Positions 1-6,366 are shown, counted from the first letter of the stretch. The stretch is 10,297 bases of DNA from [Eubacterium] saphenum (GCA_004554555.1 SFLN01000070.1:1-10297), one strand, 5' to 3'. The notes: generated by a model not told the origin, from the sequence alone. Translations and numbers: made by a program.

Positions 1-357
1 TAAAACGTCTGCGGAATCGCAATCCGCTGAGCGCTGAGATTTAATTTTACGGCGATGATTTGCGGTGACAAACGCAAAATCCGCTGCGGTGAAGGCACTT
101 TAGCCTATTGAAAAATCCTCGCGTGAAGCAGTCCGCAGACATTTCTACCGCGATGGCGGCAGGTTTAGCCGCTTGGAGCGTTTACATAGATTATTCCATC
201 AGAAATGGGTGATTACGATGTGCGCTTTGATGAAACGGAAAGGAAAATACGGCTGAAAGGATTGATTCCGATGTCCGATAAGGTTTGCTCTAAGAACAAA
301 TTTTATTGAGAGGTATAGTCCGATGTAATACTGAATTACATACAATTGAATATGACG
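1..357. other. Stretch without an assignable gene; possible coding remnants
   Basis: I see no intact gene here. On the plus strand one reading frame is open from about 124 to a stop at 208-210 (reading ...STAMAAGLAAW...), and a second, one base out of register, gives a 34-codon ORF at 205-309 beginning MGDYDVRFDETERK. The two join smoothly if a frameshift near 205 is allowed, so this could be the 3' remnant of a decayed or window-truncated gene, but I do not recognise the protein. A second frame across 112-250 is also open, so the assignment is not secure. A tandem 7-mer, CGCTGAG twice, lies at 25-38. Confidence 0.3.
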
Positions 358-388
358 CTCCCCCGCCGGTTAGGACGGGGGAGATTTT
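358..388 (+). terminator. Probable intrinsic terminator (hairpin, weak U tract)
   Basis: A perfect 8-bp stem, CTCCCCCG at 358-365 pairing with CGGGGGAG at 376-383, encloses a 10-nt loop and is followed by ATTTTG. It would end plus-strand transcription entering from the left edge. The U run is only four bases, so termination may be partial. It resembles the second C5/G5 terminator at 609-636. Confidence 0.55.
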
Positions 389-497
389 GTGTTGCGCTGC
401 AGCCCGGAAAGCCGTTTTCGCTGCTAACCGCCGTGATTATCGGACAATTCAGCATCTGTATTGCCGCCCACAGCGCTGTTTACCACAAATTTAATTG

Positions 498-526
498 TTG
501 ACAATTCTTACGAAATATAGTATAAT
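498..526 (+). promoter_or_regulatory. Perfect consensus sigma-A promoter
   Basis: TTGACA at 498-503 and TATAAT at 521-526 are separated by exactly 17 bp, so both hexamers match the consensus fully. The DNA just upstream is AT-rich like an UP element. The start site should fall near A533. No protein gene follows on this strand, so the promoter appears to serve the short transcript at 533-636. Confidence 0.85.
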
Positions 527-532
527 GATACT

Positions 533-636
533 ACAAGGAAAAAACGAAATTCGTTTTTGCGGAGTGGGGTTGAAAGACTTCGCTCTATTTTTTTAATTTA
601 TATCGATAATCCCCCGCACCGGTCGGGGGATTTTTG
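533..636 (+). ncRNA. Candidate structured small RNA, about 60-104 nt
   Basis: This is the interval between a perfect promoter and a strong intrinsic terminator, with no ordinary ORF. Three hairpins can be drawn. The first is an A/T-rich stem at 540-558 (CGAA/TTCG core). The second pairs GCGGAG (559-564) with CTTCGC (578-583) around a 13-nt loop containing GGGG, and a run of seven T follows at 588-594, so it may also terminate. The third is the terminator at 609-631. GUGGGG at 564-569 can alternatively pair with CCCCGC at 612-617, the 5' arm of the terminator, giving an antiterminator-like alternative fold. No gene in the same orientation follows, because ispF converges on it, so a free sRNA is likelier than a riboswitch. 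A very short reading frame (TTG at 570, eight codons, stop 594-596) has GGAG upstream and could be a micropeptide. I do not recognise a known RNA family. Confidence 0.55.
609..636 (+). terminator. Strong intrinsic terminator
   Basis: ATCCCCCG (609-616) pairs perfectly with CGGGGGAT (624-631) around the 7-nt loop CACCGGT, and the T tract runs 631-635. It ends the small transcript from the 498 promoter. On the minus strand the same hairpin lies directly after the ispF stop and could help end the pheA-ispD-ispF operon, although the U tract in that direction is poor. Confidence 0.85.
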
Positions 637-640
637 TAAT

Positions 641-1126
641 TTACAGCATTTTCACAACCCGCGCGTTCTCCAAAATCAGAACGGCGTACGCGCCGATTCC
701 CTCTCCCGCAAGGCCTAAGCCCTCTTCGGTTGTCGCCTTGACGGAGATGTTCTCGATATCAGCGGCGAACGCTTTCGCGAGATTTTCGCGCATTTTTTCG
801 ATATAACCCGCGAGCTTCGGCTTTTCGGCAACAATTGTCACGTCAAGATTGCCGAGCGCGAAGCCCTTTTCACGCATCAGCCCGACAACAATTTCGAGCA
901 GCTTCATACTGTCCGCGTCCTTGAAACGGCTGTCGCTGTCGGGGAACAGCTTTCCGATATCGCCGAGCGCAAGCGCCCCCAAAACCGCGTCCATAACCGC
1001 GTGTACGGCAACGTCCGCGTCCGAGTGCCCGAGCAGCCCCACTTCGCACGGTATCTCCACGCCGCACAACACCAGCCGCCGCTCCGGAACAAGCCGGTGC
1101 ACGTCATATCCAAAACCGATTTTCAT
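641..1126 (-). CDS. ispF: 2-C-methyl-D-erythritol 2,4-cyclodiphosphate synthase
   Basis: IspF (EC 4.6.1.12) cyclises CDP-methylerythritol 2-phosphate to MEcPP with release of CMP, the fifth step of the cytosolic MEP pathway to isoprenoids. The protein is 161 residues, normal for the family. The zinc ligands are visible as D8 and H10 in GYDVHRL and H42 in ADVAVHA; the GHSDADV loop (33-39), the DIGKLFPDSD segment and the AEKPKL motif are present. The C-terminal ATTEEGLGLAGEGIGA motif is about two residues shorter than the common TTxEKLGFTGRxEGIA form. The ATG overlaps the ispD stop as ATGA, indicating translational coupling, with GAGGTG five bases upstream inside ispD. It is the last gene of the operon that starts with the pseudokinase. 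Family assignment is very secure. Confidence 0.97.
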   Translation of the reverse strand: MKIGFGYDVHRLVPERRLVLCGVEIPCEVGLLGHSDADVAVHAVMDAVLGALALGDIGKLFPDSDSRFKDADSMKLLEIVVGLMREKGFALGNLDVTIVAEKPKLAGYIEKMRENLAKAFAADIENISVKATTEEGLGLAGEGIGAYAVLILENARVVKML

Positions 1127-1806
1127 CGTTTCACCTCGCGTTCCCCAAAAACCGCCCGCGCTGCCGCCAAGTCATCGGGGCGGGTTATCTTCATATTGCA
1201 GGACGAAATCTCCGTGATTTTCACGCGTTCGCCGCAAAGCTCCAACACCGACGCATCGTCAGTTACCTCTCGCTCACCGATTTCCGCAGCGCATTTCTCG
1301 AACAAATCCCGCCGAAACGCCTGCGGTGTCTGCGCGTAGTAAAGGTTCTCACGAGGCGGAGTTTTCACGATAAAGCCGCTCTCATCGACAACTTTCACGG
1401 TATCGACAGCCCGACAAGCCGCGATAGCCGCGCCGAATTTCTCCGCGTCCGCGAACACTCTTTCGATATCAGCCGTATCGATAAGCGGTCTTGCGCCGTC
1501 GTGAACCGCAATAAAATCGCAGCTTTTGTCCGCAGCCGAAAGCGCGTTTTTCACCGACTCAAAGCGCGTTCTCCCGCCGCAAACCACGCTCTTCAGCTTA
1601 TTCACGCCGAACCGCACGGCAAGCTCCCGATATTTTTCGCAAAACTCCTCGGGTGCCGCGATTATGATTTCGGCGGTTTTTTCGCACCGGTCAAATTTCA
1701 GCGCGCTCATGATAAAAACGGGCACGCCGCCGATTTCGGAAAGCTGCTTGTTCACGCCGCCCATTCGCAGCGACGCGCCCGCAGCAAGTATGATTACAGA
1801 AAACAT
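1123..1806 (-). CDS. ispD: 2-C-methyl-D-erythritol 4-phosphate cytidylyltransferase
   Basis: IspD (EC 2.7.7.60) transfers CMP from CTP to methylerythritol 4-phosphate, the third MEP-pathway step. The 227-residue length is typical. The N-terminal nucleotide-binding signature LAAGASLRMGG, with the K of NKQ following, is intact; further conserved blocks are VHDGARPLI near residues 100-108, YAQTPQAF, EVTDDASV and a C-terminal NMKITRPDDL. The usual Gly-Ser pair before NxKIT reads SSC here. It starts 24 nt after the pheA stop with an AGAGGG ribosome site and overlaps ispF by four bases. ispD next to ispF is a common arrangement, and the two enzymes flank IspE in the pathway. The only oddity is the operon partner, pheA. 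Very secure call. Confidence 0.97.
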   Translation of the reverse strand: MFSVIILAAGASLRMGGVNKQLSEIGGVPVFIMSALKFDRCEKTAEIIIAAPEEFCEKYRELAVRFGVNKLKSVVCGGRTRFESVKNALSAADKSCDFIAVHDGARPLIDTADIERVFADAEKFGAAIAACRAVDTVKVVDESGFIVKTPPRENLYYAQTPQAFRRDLFEKCAAEIGEREVTDDASVLELCGERVKITEISSCNMKITRPDDLAAARAVFGEREVKR

Positions 1807-1830
1807 TTTACCCTCTGTCTTGACGAAAAC

Positions 1831-2961
1831 TCACTTTCCCCGCCGAAAATTCCCGTGGAATTTGAAGTAGTTCAGCTCGCTTTCAAAGTTGCCAAGGAGC
1901 TTTCGCACAACGGGTTCCTTCACGTTCCCGTCAAACTCGATGTAGAACATATAGTCGTCGGGGAATTTCATCTTGACCTCGGTCGGAAGCGGCTTTGACT
2001 GAATTTTCGACATCGACAGCCCGTTCACCGCGAATTTCGTGAGCAAACGGTACAGCGCGCCCGAAATATTCGGGATTGAGAGCGAAACCGCAACCGTGTC
2101 CGCGCCGTCGTAAACCTCGATATTTTTGGAAATGCAGATGAAACGCGTGCGGTTGTCGGGGTCGGAGGCGATTGAGTCGCGGACAATATCCAGCCCGTGC
2201 ATCTCCGCGCACTCCGCCGAGCAAATGCACCCAAGCTCGCCGCTTTCGTTCTCCGAAACCATTTTCGCAGCGGCGGCGTTGTTGTGGTACGGGATAACCG
2301 TAAGCTCGGGGCGCTCGTCGATATATCTTGCGCACTGCCGGATTGCCTGTTCGTGCCCGAAAAGAATCTTCACATCCTCCTCGCGGACGCCCTTTTTTGC
2401 CGCGAGAACGTGCGCGCACTCCACGTCAACCGTACGGCAAATATACACATTATGCCTCTCCAGAAGCTCCATATTCGCGGTAACCTCGCCCGCCGTGCTG
2501 TTTTCAACCGGCAGAATTCCGTAATCCACATCGCCGTTCTCGACTGCCTCGAAAACCTCCTTGAACGACGCGAAAAAGCTGATAGAACCGCTGTCGAAGA
2601 GCTTTTTGCAGGCTGCGTGACCGTAAGCGCCCTCGATTCCCTGCACGGCAACCGACGCTTTCGGCTTGATTTTATCGGTGTACTTTATCTCGATATCGGG
2701 ACAAATCTCGTTTATCTGTGAGCATTTCGAGATGTCCATAATGTTCATAAAGAGAAACGCCGCGCTTTTCCGAAGCGGCTCGGGCGTGTTCTCGCAAACA
2801 TTGTCGATGATGAATTTCTCGCGGTCGCCCTGAAAGACAACCATATTGTTCGCCGCCTTGAATTTGGCAACGTCCAGCGTCAGGTTCATTCTCTCGATGA
2901 ACAAATCCAGAATTTTATCGTCTATCGCGTCAATTTTTCCGCGAATTTCGGTTAAATCCAT
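1831..2961 (-). CDS. pheA: Bifunctional chorismate mutase / prephenate dehydratase (P-protein)
   Basis: The predicted enzyme converts chorismate to prephenate and then to phenylpyruvate, the committed route to phenylalanine in the cytosol. Residues 1-90 are an AroQ chorismate mutase, with R7, R24, K35 and the D46-R47-E48 cluster in expected places. Residues about 102-275 are prephenate dehydratase: GxxGAYGHAA (108-117), LPVENSTAGEV (150-160), GHEQAIRQC (202-210), NNAAAA and the catalytic NRTRF block (T272-R273-F274). Residues 287-376 form an ACT regulatory domain. Its GAL motif (301-303) is kept, but the usual ESRP phenylalanine-binding motif reads QSKP (321-324), so feedback control may differ. 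The 376-residue length fits fused P-proteins. The gene starts 15 nt after the pseudokinase stop with a GGGGG-type ribosome site, so it probably shares that promoter. Confidence 0.95.
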   Translation of the reverse strand: MDLTEIRGKIDAIDDKILDLFIERMNLTLDVAKFKAANNMVVFQGDREKFIIDNVCENTPEPLRKSAAFLFMNIMDISKCSQINEICPDIEIKYTDKIKPKASVAVQGIEGAYGHAACKKLFDSGSISFFASFKEVFEAVENGDVDYGILPVENSTAGEVTANMELLERHNVYICRTVDVECAHVLAAKKGVREEDVKILFGHEQAIRQCARYIDERPELTVIPYHNNAAAAKMVSENESGELGCICSAECAEMHGLDIVRDSIASDPDNRTRFICISKNIEVYDGADTVAVSLSIPNISGALYRLLTKFAVNGLSMSKIQSKPLPTEVKMKFPDDYMFYIEFDGNVKEPVVRKLLGNFESELNYFKFHGNFRRGK

Positions 2962-2976
2962 TTTGCTTTTCCCCCG

Positions 2977-4698
2977 TCAATCCCGTGAACTTTCGGTTTC
3001 ACCCAAAGAGCTTTCCTCATAATTTTCGGCAATCACCACAACAACCATTTCCAGCTCGCTCACTCTCACAAGGTCGCCGACTTCCTTGCTGCATTTAAGG
3101 ACAGTGCCGTCGGGAACGTCGTTGCTCTTCTTGGTTTGAACGATATATTTTATGTTCAGCTTTTCGAGCTTTGCGGTATAGGTTGCCTCATCGTCGCCCT
3201 TGTATTCCGGCATCGGGACAACGCTCTTGCCCTTGCTCACCTTAACCTTAATCTGAGTTCCGAGCGGCACAAACTCGCCGGGTTCAATCGACTGGTCGAA
3301 AATCATACCCGCGCTGTACTCGTCGGAATAATCGTAAGTCGGAACAAAAACAAGCTTGCCCTCATAGCGCGCGGCGGTTTTCTCGTAGCTGCAGTCCTTG
3401 AAATCGGAAATCTGAATGGTTGCCGCAGGCGGCTCGGAGGAGCTTTCGGCGGTGCTCTCGGTGCTTTCCGTTGTTGAAGAACTCTGCGTTGACGAGGAGC
3501 TTATTGTTGACGAAGAAGATGTTGAAGAAGAGCTGCTCTCGGAAACAGGCTCGGGTTCGTTTTTCCCGAATACGCCCGACATCGCAAGCGCAAAGGCAAT
3601 TGCGAAGATTATCAAAACCACGCCCACTCCGATAAGCACGGCAAGCGTTTTGCGGCGCTCCTTCTGCTTTTTCTCAATCATTTTTTTCTCGCGGCTTGTG
3701 AGGCGGCTGCCGTCGGAAGCGCGGTTTGCGTCATTTCCGATGTAGCGCGGCGGCGCGAACAGCTTATCCACAAATTCCGTGACGCTTCTGATACGCGTTT
3801 CGGTGGAAAGCTTCATTCCGTTCATAATAACCTTTGAAACGTTTTGCGGAACGTTTCGGTTAATCATCATCGGCTCGAGCATCGGATTACCCGAGCGCGC
3901 GATAGCCTCAGCGGGAGCTGTTCCGGTGAGCACGCGGTAAAGCACCGCAGAAATGCCGTAAACGTCCGTCCAGGTGCCGTTGATTTCGTTCGTGTACTGC
4001 TCGGGCGCAGCGTAGCCGCTGAACATTTCGCAGGCAATCTCGGTGTTCGTGGTGCGCTCTGCGGAAATGCAAAATCCCGCGAGCTTCAGCTCCATTTTAT
4101 CGGTAACAAAAATTGTCTGCGGAGAAATTCCTCGGTGAATGATACCCGCCGCGTGAATAAGCGAAAGCGTGGTGAGGATAGGCGGGAAAAGCTCCTTAAC
4201 CTGCTCCCACGAAAGCTCACCCGCGGAGTTTTCGAGAAACGTTTTGAGCGAAATTCCGCTGATAAATTCCAGCACGGCATAGCAGGTGCCGTTCTCGTAA
4301 AAGATATCCAGAACCGCCTGTATATGCGCCATACCGCGCAGCTTCATCAAAGAGCGGTGCAAGTCCGCGAACTCGGACATATAGGTCTTGTAAAGCGCGC
4401 TGTTATCGGCATTCACGGAGATTTCGGTTTCGCCCTTCATTCTCGAACAAAGCGTGTCGGGCATAAATTCCTTTATGGTTACGCGGGTTTTGGTCATGGT
4501 ATCGTAACCGATGTAAACCGCGCCCTCGCCGTTGTAGGAAAGGAGCTTTCCGACAATATAACGCTCGTTCAGAAACGTTTTCGGCACAAGATAGGTTGGA
4601 ATACAAGGGTCAGAATCGCTGTACCCGCAGAGCTTGCAGGGGCCGTCATAGTTTTTGTCGTTCATACAGCCCATACAAAGTGAGGTTTCCTTTTGCAT
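2977..4698 (-). CDS. Membrane PASTA protein with zinc ribbon and degenerate Ser/Thr kinase domain (pseudokinase)
   Basis: The 573-residue protein has five parts: an N-terminal zinc ribbon (C8, C11, C21, C24), a Ser/Thr-kinase fold at about 45-315, a basic stretch and one membrane helix (about 351-373), a Ser/Thr-rich linker (386-421), and two PASTA-like repeats (about 429-490 and 493-558). PASTA domains of PknB/Stk1 kinases bind peptidoglycan outside the cell, so this is probably an envelope-sensing protein with the kinase fold in the cytosol. Kept kinase features are the Gly-rich loop, VTIK lysine K76, GYAAPE (228-233) and DVYG (245-248). The catalytic loop HRDxKPxN reads HRGISPQT (D to G at 190, K to S, N to T) and DFG reads GFC (208-210). 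Without these aspartates phosphotransfer is unlikely, so it is best read as a pseudokinase or scaffold. It is the first gene of the pheA-ispD-ispF operon, which has no obvious functional link to it. Confidence 0.88.
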   Translation of the reverse strand: MQKETSLCMGCMNDKNYDGPCKLCGYSDSDPCIPTYLVPKTFLNERYIVGKLLSYNGEGAVYIGYDTMTKTRVTIKEFMPDTLCSRMKGETEISVNADNSALYKTYMSEFADLHRSLMKLRGMAHIQAVLDIFYENGTCYAVLEFISGISLKTFLENSAGELSWEQVKELFPPILTTLSLIHAAGIIHRGISPQTIFVTDKMELKLAGFCISAERTTNTEIACEMFSGYAAPEQYTNEINGTWTDVYGISAVLYRVLTGTAPAEAIARSGNPMLEPMMINRNVPQNVSKVIMNGMKLSTETRIRSVTEFVDKLFAPPRYIGNDANRASDGSRLTSREKKMIEKKQKERRKTLAVLIGVGVVLIIFAIAFALAMSGVFGKNEPEPVSESSSSSTSSSSTISSSSTQSSSTTESTESTAESSSEPPAATIQISDFKDCSYEKTAARYEGKLVFVPTYDYSDEYSAGMIFDQSIEPGEFVPLGTQIKVKVSKGKSVVPMPEYKGDDEATYTAKLEKLNIKYIVQTKKSNDVPDGTVLKCSKEVGDLVRVSELEMVVVVIAENYEESSLGETESSRD

Positions 4699-4752
4699 CA
4701 GTCCACCGTCCTAAGTTAAATTTAAGTAAAAATCAATATTTCCACATATTAT

Positions 4753-4781
4753 ATCATACTCCAAAATTGCCAAAAAGTCAA
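4753..4781 (-). promoter_or_regulatory. Probable promoter of the pseudokinase-pheA-ispD-ispF operon
   Basis: Reading the minus strand, TTGACT (4781-4776) and TATGAT (4758-4753) are spaced by 17 bp, each five of six to consensus. The start would lie near 4746, leaving a leader of about 48 nt before the ATG at 4698. The ribosome site for that start is poor (GGACGGTGG). Confidence 0.65.
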
Positions 4782-4904
4782 GAATTATGACAAGATTGTA
4801 ATTATTTAATTTGATATTGTATCTAATTTGTAACCATTTTCTTCGTTTATGACATAATTGAGCAAATTCCGACAAACTATTTTGTGTAATTTCACAACAA
4901 AAAA

Positions 4905-4923
4905 TTGCAAGCGGCACTTGCAA
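4905..4923. promoter_or_regulatory. Operator-like palindrome over the -35 box
   Basis: TTGCAAG (4905-4911) and CTTGCAA (4917-4923) form a perfect 7-bp inverted repeat with a 5-bp spacer. The right arm is the -35 hexamer of the promoter for the gene at 5004, so a bound regulator would compete with RNA polymerase. The first ten bases resemble a CcpA cre box, but later positions do not fit. Confidence 0.5.
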
Positions 4924-4946
4924 AATTTAAACAAATGTGGTATAAT
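4918..4946 (+). promoter_or_regulatory. Promoter of the zinc-ribbon coiled-coil gene
   Basis: TTGCAA (4918-4923) is followed after 17 bp by TATAAT (4941-4946), with the extended -10 TGG just before it. The strong -10 makes up for a four-of-six -35. The start would be near 4953, giving a leader of about 50 nt. The remainder of the 4699-5003 gap is AT-rich, with a 5-bp dyad TTGTG/CACAA at 4882-4897 and no ORF. Confidence 0.75.
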
Positions 4947-5003
4947 CCATATAAGGGCAAATTTTACCCGATGAAAACCGACGATTGAAAGGAGATTTTT
5001 ACT

Positions 5004-5411
5004 ATGAGTTTTCTGGACGATATTCTGGACAAGGGCAAAACAGTTGTTTCAAGCGCAAGCAAAAAGACCGACACGGCGGTTCGTTTTTCCAAGCTGAAGG
5101 TTAAGGAGTCGCAGCTCAACGCCGATATCAAGGCGAAGAACGAAAAGCTCGGCGCAGTTATTTACGATATGTCAAAGACAGGTGTAAAGGAAAGCGAAGA
5201 GTTTGACGCTCTGCTCGCGCAGATTGACGAGGATTACGCGAAGCTTGCCGAGGTTGAGGCACAGCTTGACGAGTTGAAAAACGTTGTAACCTGCCCGAAG
5301 TGCGGCGCAAAGACCAAGAATGACAACGCTTTCTGCCCCAAGTGCGGCGCAAAGCTCCCCGAGAAGAAGGTTGAGGAGCCGGCTCCCGCTGAGGACAACG
5401 ACGAGGAATAA
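5004..5411 (+). CDS. Coiled-coil protein with C-terminal zinc ribbon, function unknown
   Basis: A 135-residue soluble protein. Residues about 28-93 are charged and helical (LKVKESQLNADIKAK... through EVEAQLDELKN), as in a coiled coil. They are followed by a four-cysteine zinc ribbon, CPKCGAKTKNDNAFCPKCG, with C97, C100, C111 and C114, and then an acidic Pro/Glu tail. This layout is common in small clostridial zinc-ribbon proteins of unknown role; the ribbon type is usually a protein- or nucleic-acid-binding module. The start is set by GAAAGGAG nine bases upstream. The gene stands alone between its own promoter and a strong terminator. It diverges from the pseudokinase gene, which also carries a zinc ribbon, so a shared role is possible but only an inference. 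No signal peptide or membrane segment is present. Confidence 0.85.
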   Translation: MSFLDDILDKGKTVVSSASKKTDTAVRFSKLKVKESQLNADIKAKNEKLGAVIYDMSKTGVKESEEFDALLAQIDEDYAKLAEVEAQLDELKNVVTCPKCGAKTKNDNAFCPKCGAKLPEKKVEEPAPAEDNDEE

Positions 5412-5426
5412 TCCACAATACATAGC

Positions 5427-5461
5427 AACAGGCTGCCGAAATTTCGACAGCCTGTTTTTTT
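5427..5461 (+). terminator. Intrinsic terminator of the zinc-ribbon gene
   Basis: AACAGGCTG (5427-5435) pairs with CAGCCTGTT (5448-5456); the stem continues inside as CGAAA/TTTCG after one mismatch. Eight T in a row end at 5462 with one interrupting C. It lies 16 nt after the stop and faces the minus-strand peptide gene, so it may separate the two units. Confidence 0.9.
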
Positions 5462-5493
5462 CTTACAATGAAACGTGCGAACACACGGCGATT

Positions 5494-5760
5494 TTACCGT
5501 TCAATAAACGGCGCGTTGTACTTGTTCATCAGATATTCGCGGTCACTTGAAAGCTCAACCACAACAACATTCCCGTTTATTATTTGGAAAGCCGCATAGT
5601 TGCTTGACGTGTTGTAATGGTGGACATATTCCGCGACAAAATATATCTCGTCGCCCGAATCCGCGGACGTATGCACGCCGCCCGAAACCGCCGAAAGGTC
5701 ATCGTCGGACAGCTCCGAGCCGTTTTCGATTTTGCTCAAAATCTCGTCTTTGTTTAACAT
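5494..5760 (-). CDS. Small peptide precursor with double-glycine (Nif11-like) leader
   Basis: An 88-residue product. Residues 1-28 look like a bacteriocin or RiPP-type leader: MLNKDEILSKIENG, then ELSDDDLSAVSGG ending in G27-G28, the site normally cut by C39-peptidase transporters. The 60-residue remainder has no cysteine, so it cannot form lanthionines or thioether links; it is rich in Tyr, Asn and Val, with a hydrophobic INGNVVVVEL stretch. The start at 5760 is chosen over an in-frame ATG at 5781 because GGGAGGAG lies between them, five bases before the chosen ATG. The gene has its own promoter at 5799-5827. No maturation enzyme, transporter or immunity gene is visible, so it is an orphan; processing by distant machinery, or a non-bacteriocin role, is possible. 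The leader match is by motif only. Confidence 0.7.
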   Translation of the reverse strand: MLNKDEILSKIENGSELSDDDLSAVSGGVHTSADSGDEIYFVAEYVHHYNTSSNYAAFQIINGNVVVVELSSDREYLMNKYNAPFIER

Positions 5761-5798
5761 AATAACTCCTCCCGAAATCAAGATTTGCTTTCTATATA

Positions 5799-5827
5799 TT
5801 TATACGACCAAAAACCGAAAATGTAAA
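5799..5827 (-). promoter_or_regulatory. Promoter of the GG-leader peptide gene
   Basis: On the minus strand TTTACA (5827-5822) and TATAAA (5804-5799) are spaced by 17 bp, each five of six to consensus. The start near 5792 gives a leader of about 31 nt with a strong GGGAGGAG ribosome site. The promoter sits in the 68-nt gap after the gene ending at 5829, so the peptide can be expressed independently. Confidence 0.7.
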
Positions 5828-5828
5828 A

Positions 5829-6341
5829 TCACCCGAACAAATTTTCCATCTCTTCCATAAAATTCTCGTCGTAGAGCTTCGGGTAATAGCCGAAAACCAG
5901 CTCGTAGAACTGCCTGTCGGTGAGCGCGGAAAATTCCCCCATAAGAAATCCCGGGTAACTTTTCATCGCGTCGCACATTGATTTCGCCTTGCCGAAATCA
6001 CCGCGCGTGAGCTTTTCGCAGATTTTGTCGTTGCCGAAAATTATCGCGGGAATATGCCGCAGAGCCTTGTCGTAATCAAACTCGGGCGCGGCGTAAACCC
6101 GCTTGAAATAAAGGCTCACCTTTGGATAGAAGAACTTGTTTTTCGCCTTGATTTCGCGCTTCAGATTTTTCATCAGCTTTGAAAGCGGCTCTTTTTCGTT
6201 TCCCGCGTGAGAAAGCGCCGCCGAAAGCGCGTCCAAAAGGGCGCAGGTGTTAAGCGTGAGCGCGTCCTCGCCGATAGCGGAATACGCTTCTTTCAGTATC
6301 ATCATTACGCGTCCGAGCGCGTTTTTTTCGGTCATCGGCAT
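5829..6341 (-). CDS. Hypothetical helical protein of 170 residues
   Basis: I do not recognise this family. The start at 6341 is preferred to a TTG at 6368 because AAGGAG lies five to six bases before it. The product is soluble and appears mostly helical, with no signal peptide, membrane segment or cysteine cluster. A basic, aromatic middle (about 75-101, LMKNLKREIKAKNKFFYPK and following) is followed by DYDKALRHIPAIIFGNDKICEKL, which could suggest nucleic-acid or protein contact but proves nothing. It lies between the hpf terminator (6387-6414) and the peptide gene, 68 nt away. No clear promoter fits in the 45 nt between the terminator and the ribosome site, so it may depend on readthrough from hpf. 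Codon style matches its neighbours, so recent transfer is not indicated. Confidence 0.75.
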   Translation of the reverse strand: MPMTEKNALGRVMMILKEAYSAIGEDALTLNTCALLDALSAALSHAGNEKEPLSKLMKNLKREIKAKNKFFYPKVSLYFKRVYAAPEFDYDKALRHIPAIIFGNDKICEKLTRGDFGKAKSMCDAMKSYPGFLMGEFSALTDRQFYELVFGYYPKLYDENFMEEMENLFG

Positions 6342-6366
6342 AGCTTCTCCTTTGAAAATTTCGGTC

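Noticed and set aside
306..494. Open frame of 62 codons starting with TTG
   Set aside because: It runs through the hairpin at 358-388, has no ribosome site and has an improbable composition.
2977..4698. Active PknB-type kinase
   Set aside because: The HRD and DFG aspartates are both replaced by glycine, so calling it an active kinase would mislead.
4882..4897. Rex or Crp-like site TTGTG-N6-CACAA
   Set aside because: The Rex box has TTGTGAA and TTCACAA arms over 18 bp; this one is two bases short with 5-bp arms, so it is noted only as a weak dyad.
4905..4919. CcpA cre box
   Set aside because: The left half fits WTGNAANCG, but the required bases on the right half do not match.
5427..5462. 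Bidirectional terminator also serving the GG-leader peptide gene
   Set aside because: The minus-strand sequence after the stem (GCTATGTATTG) lacks a T tract.
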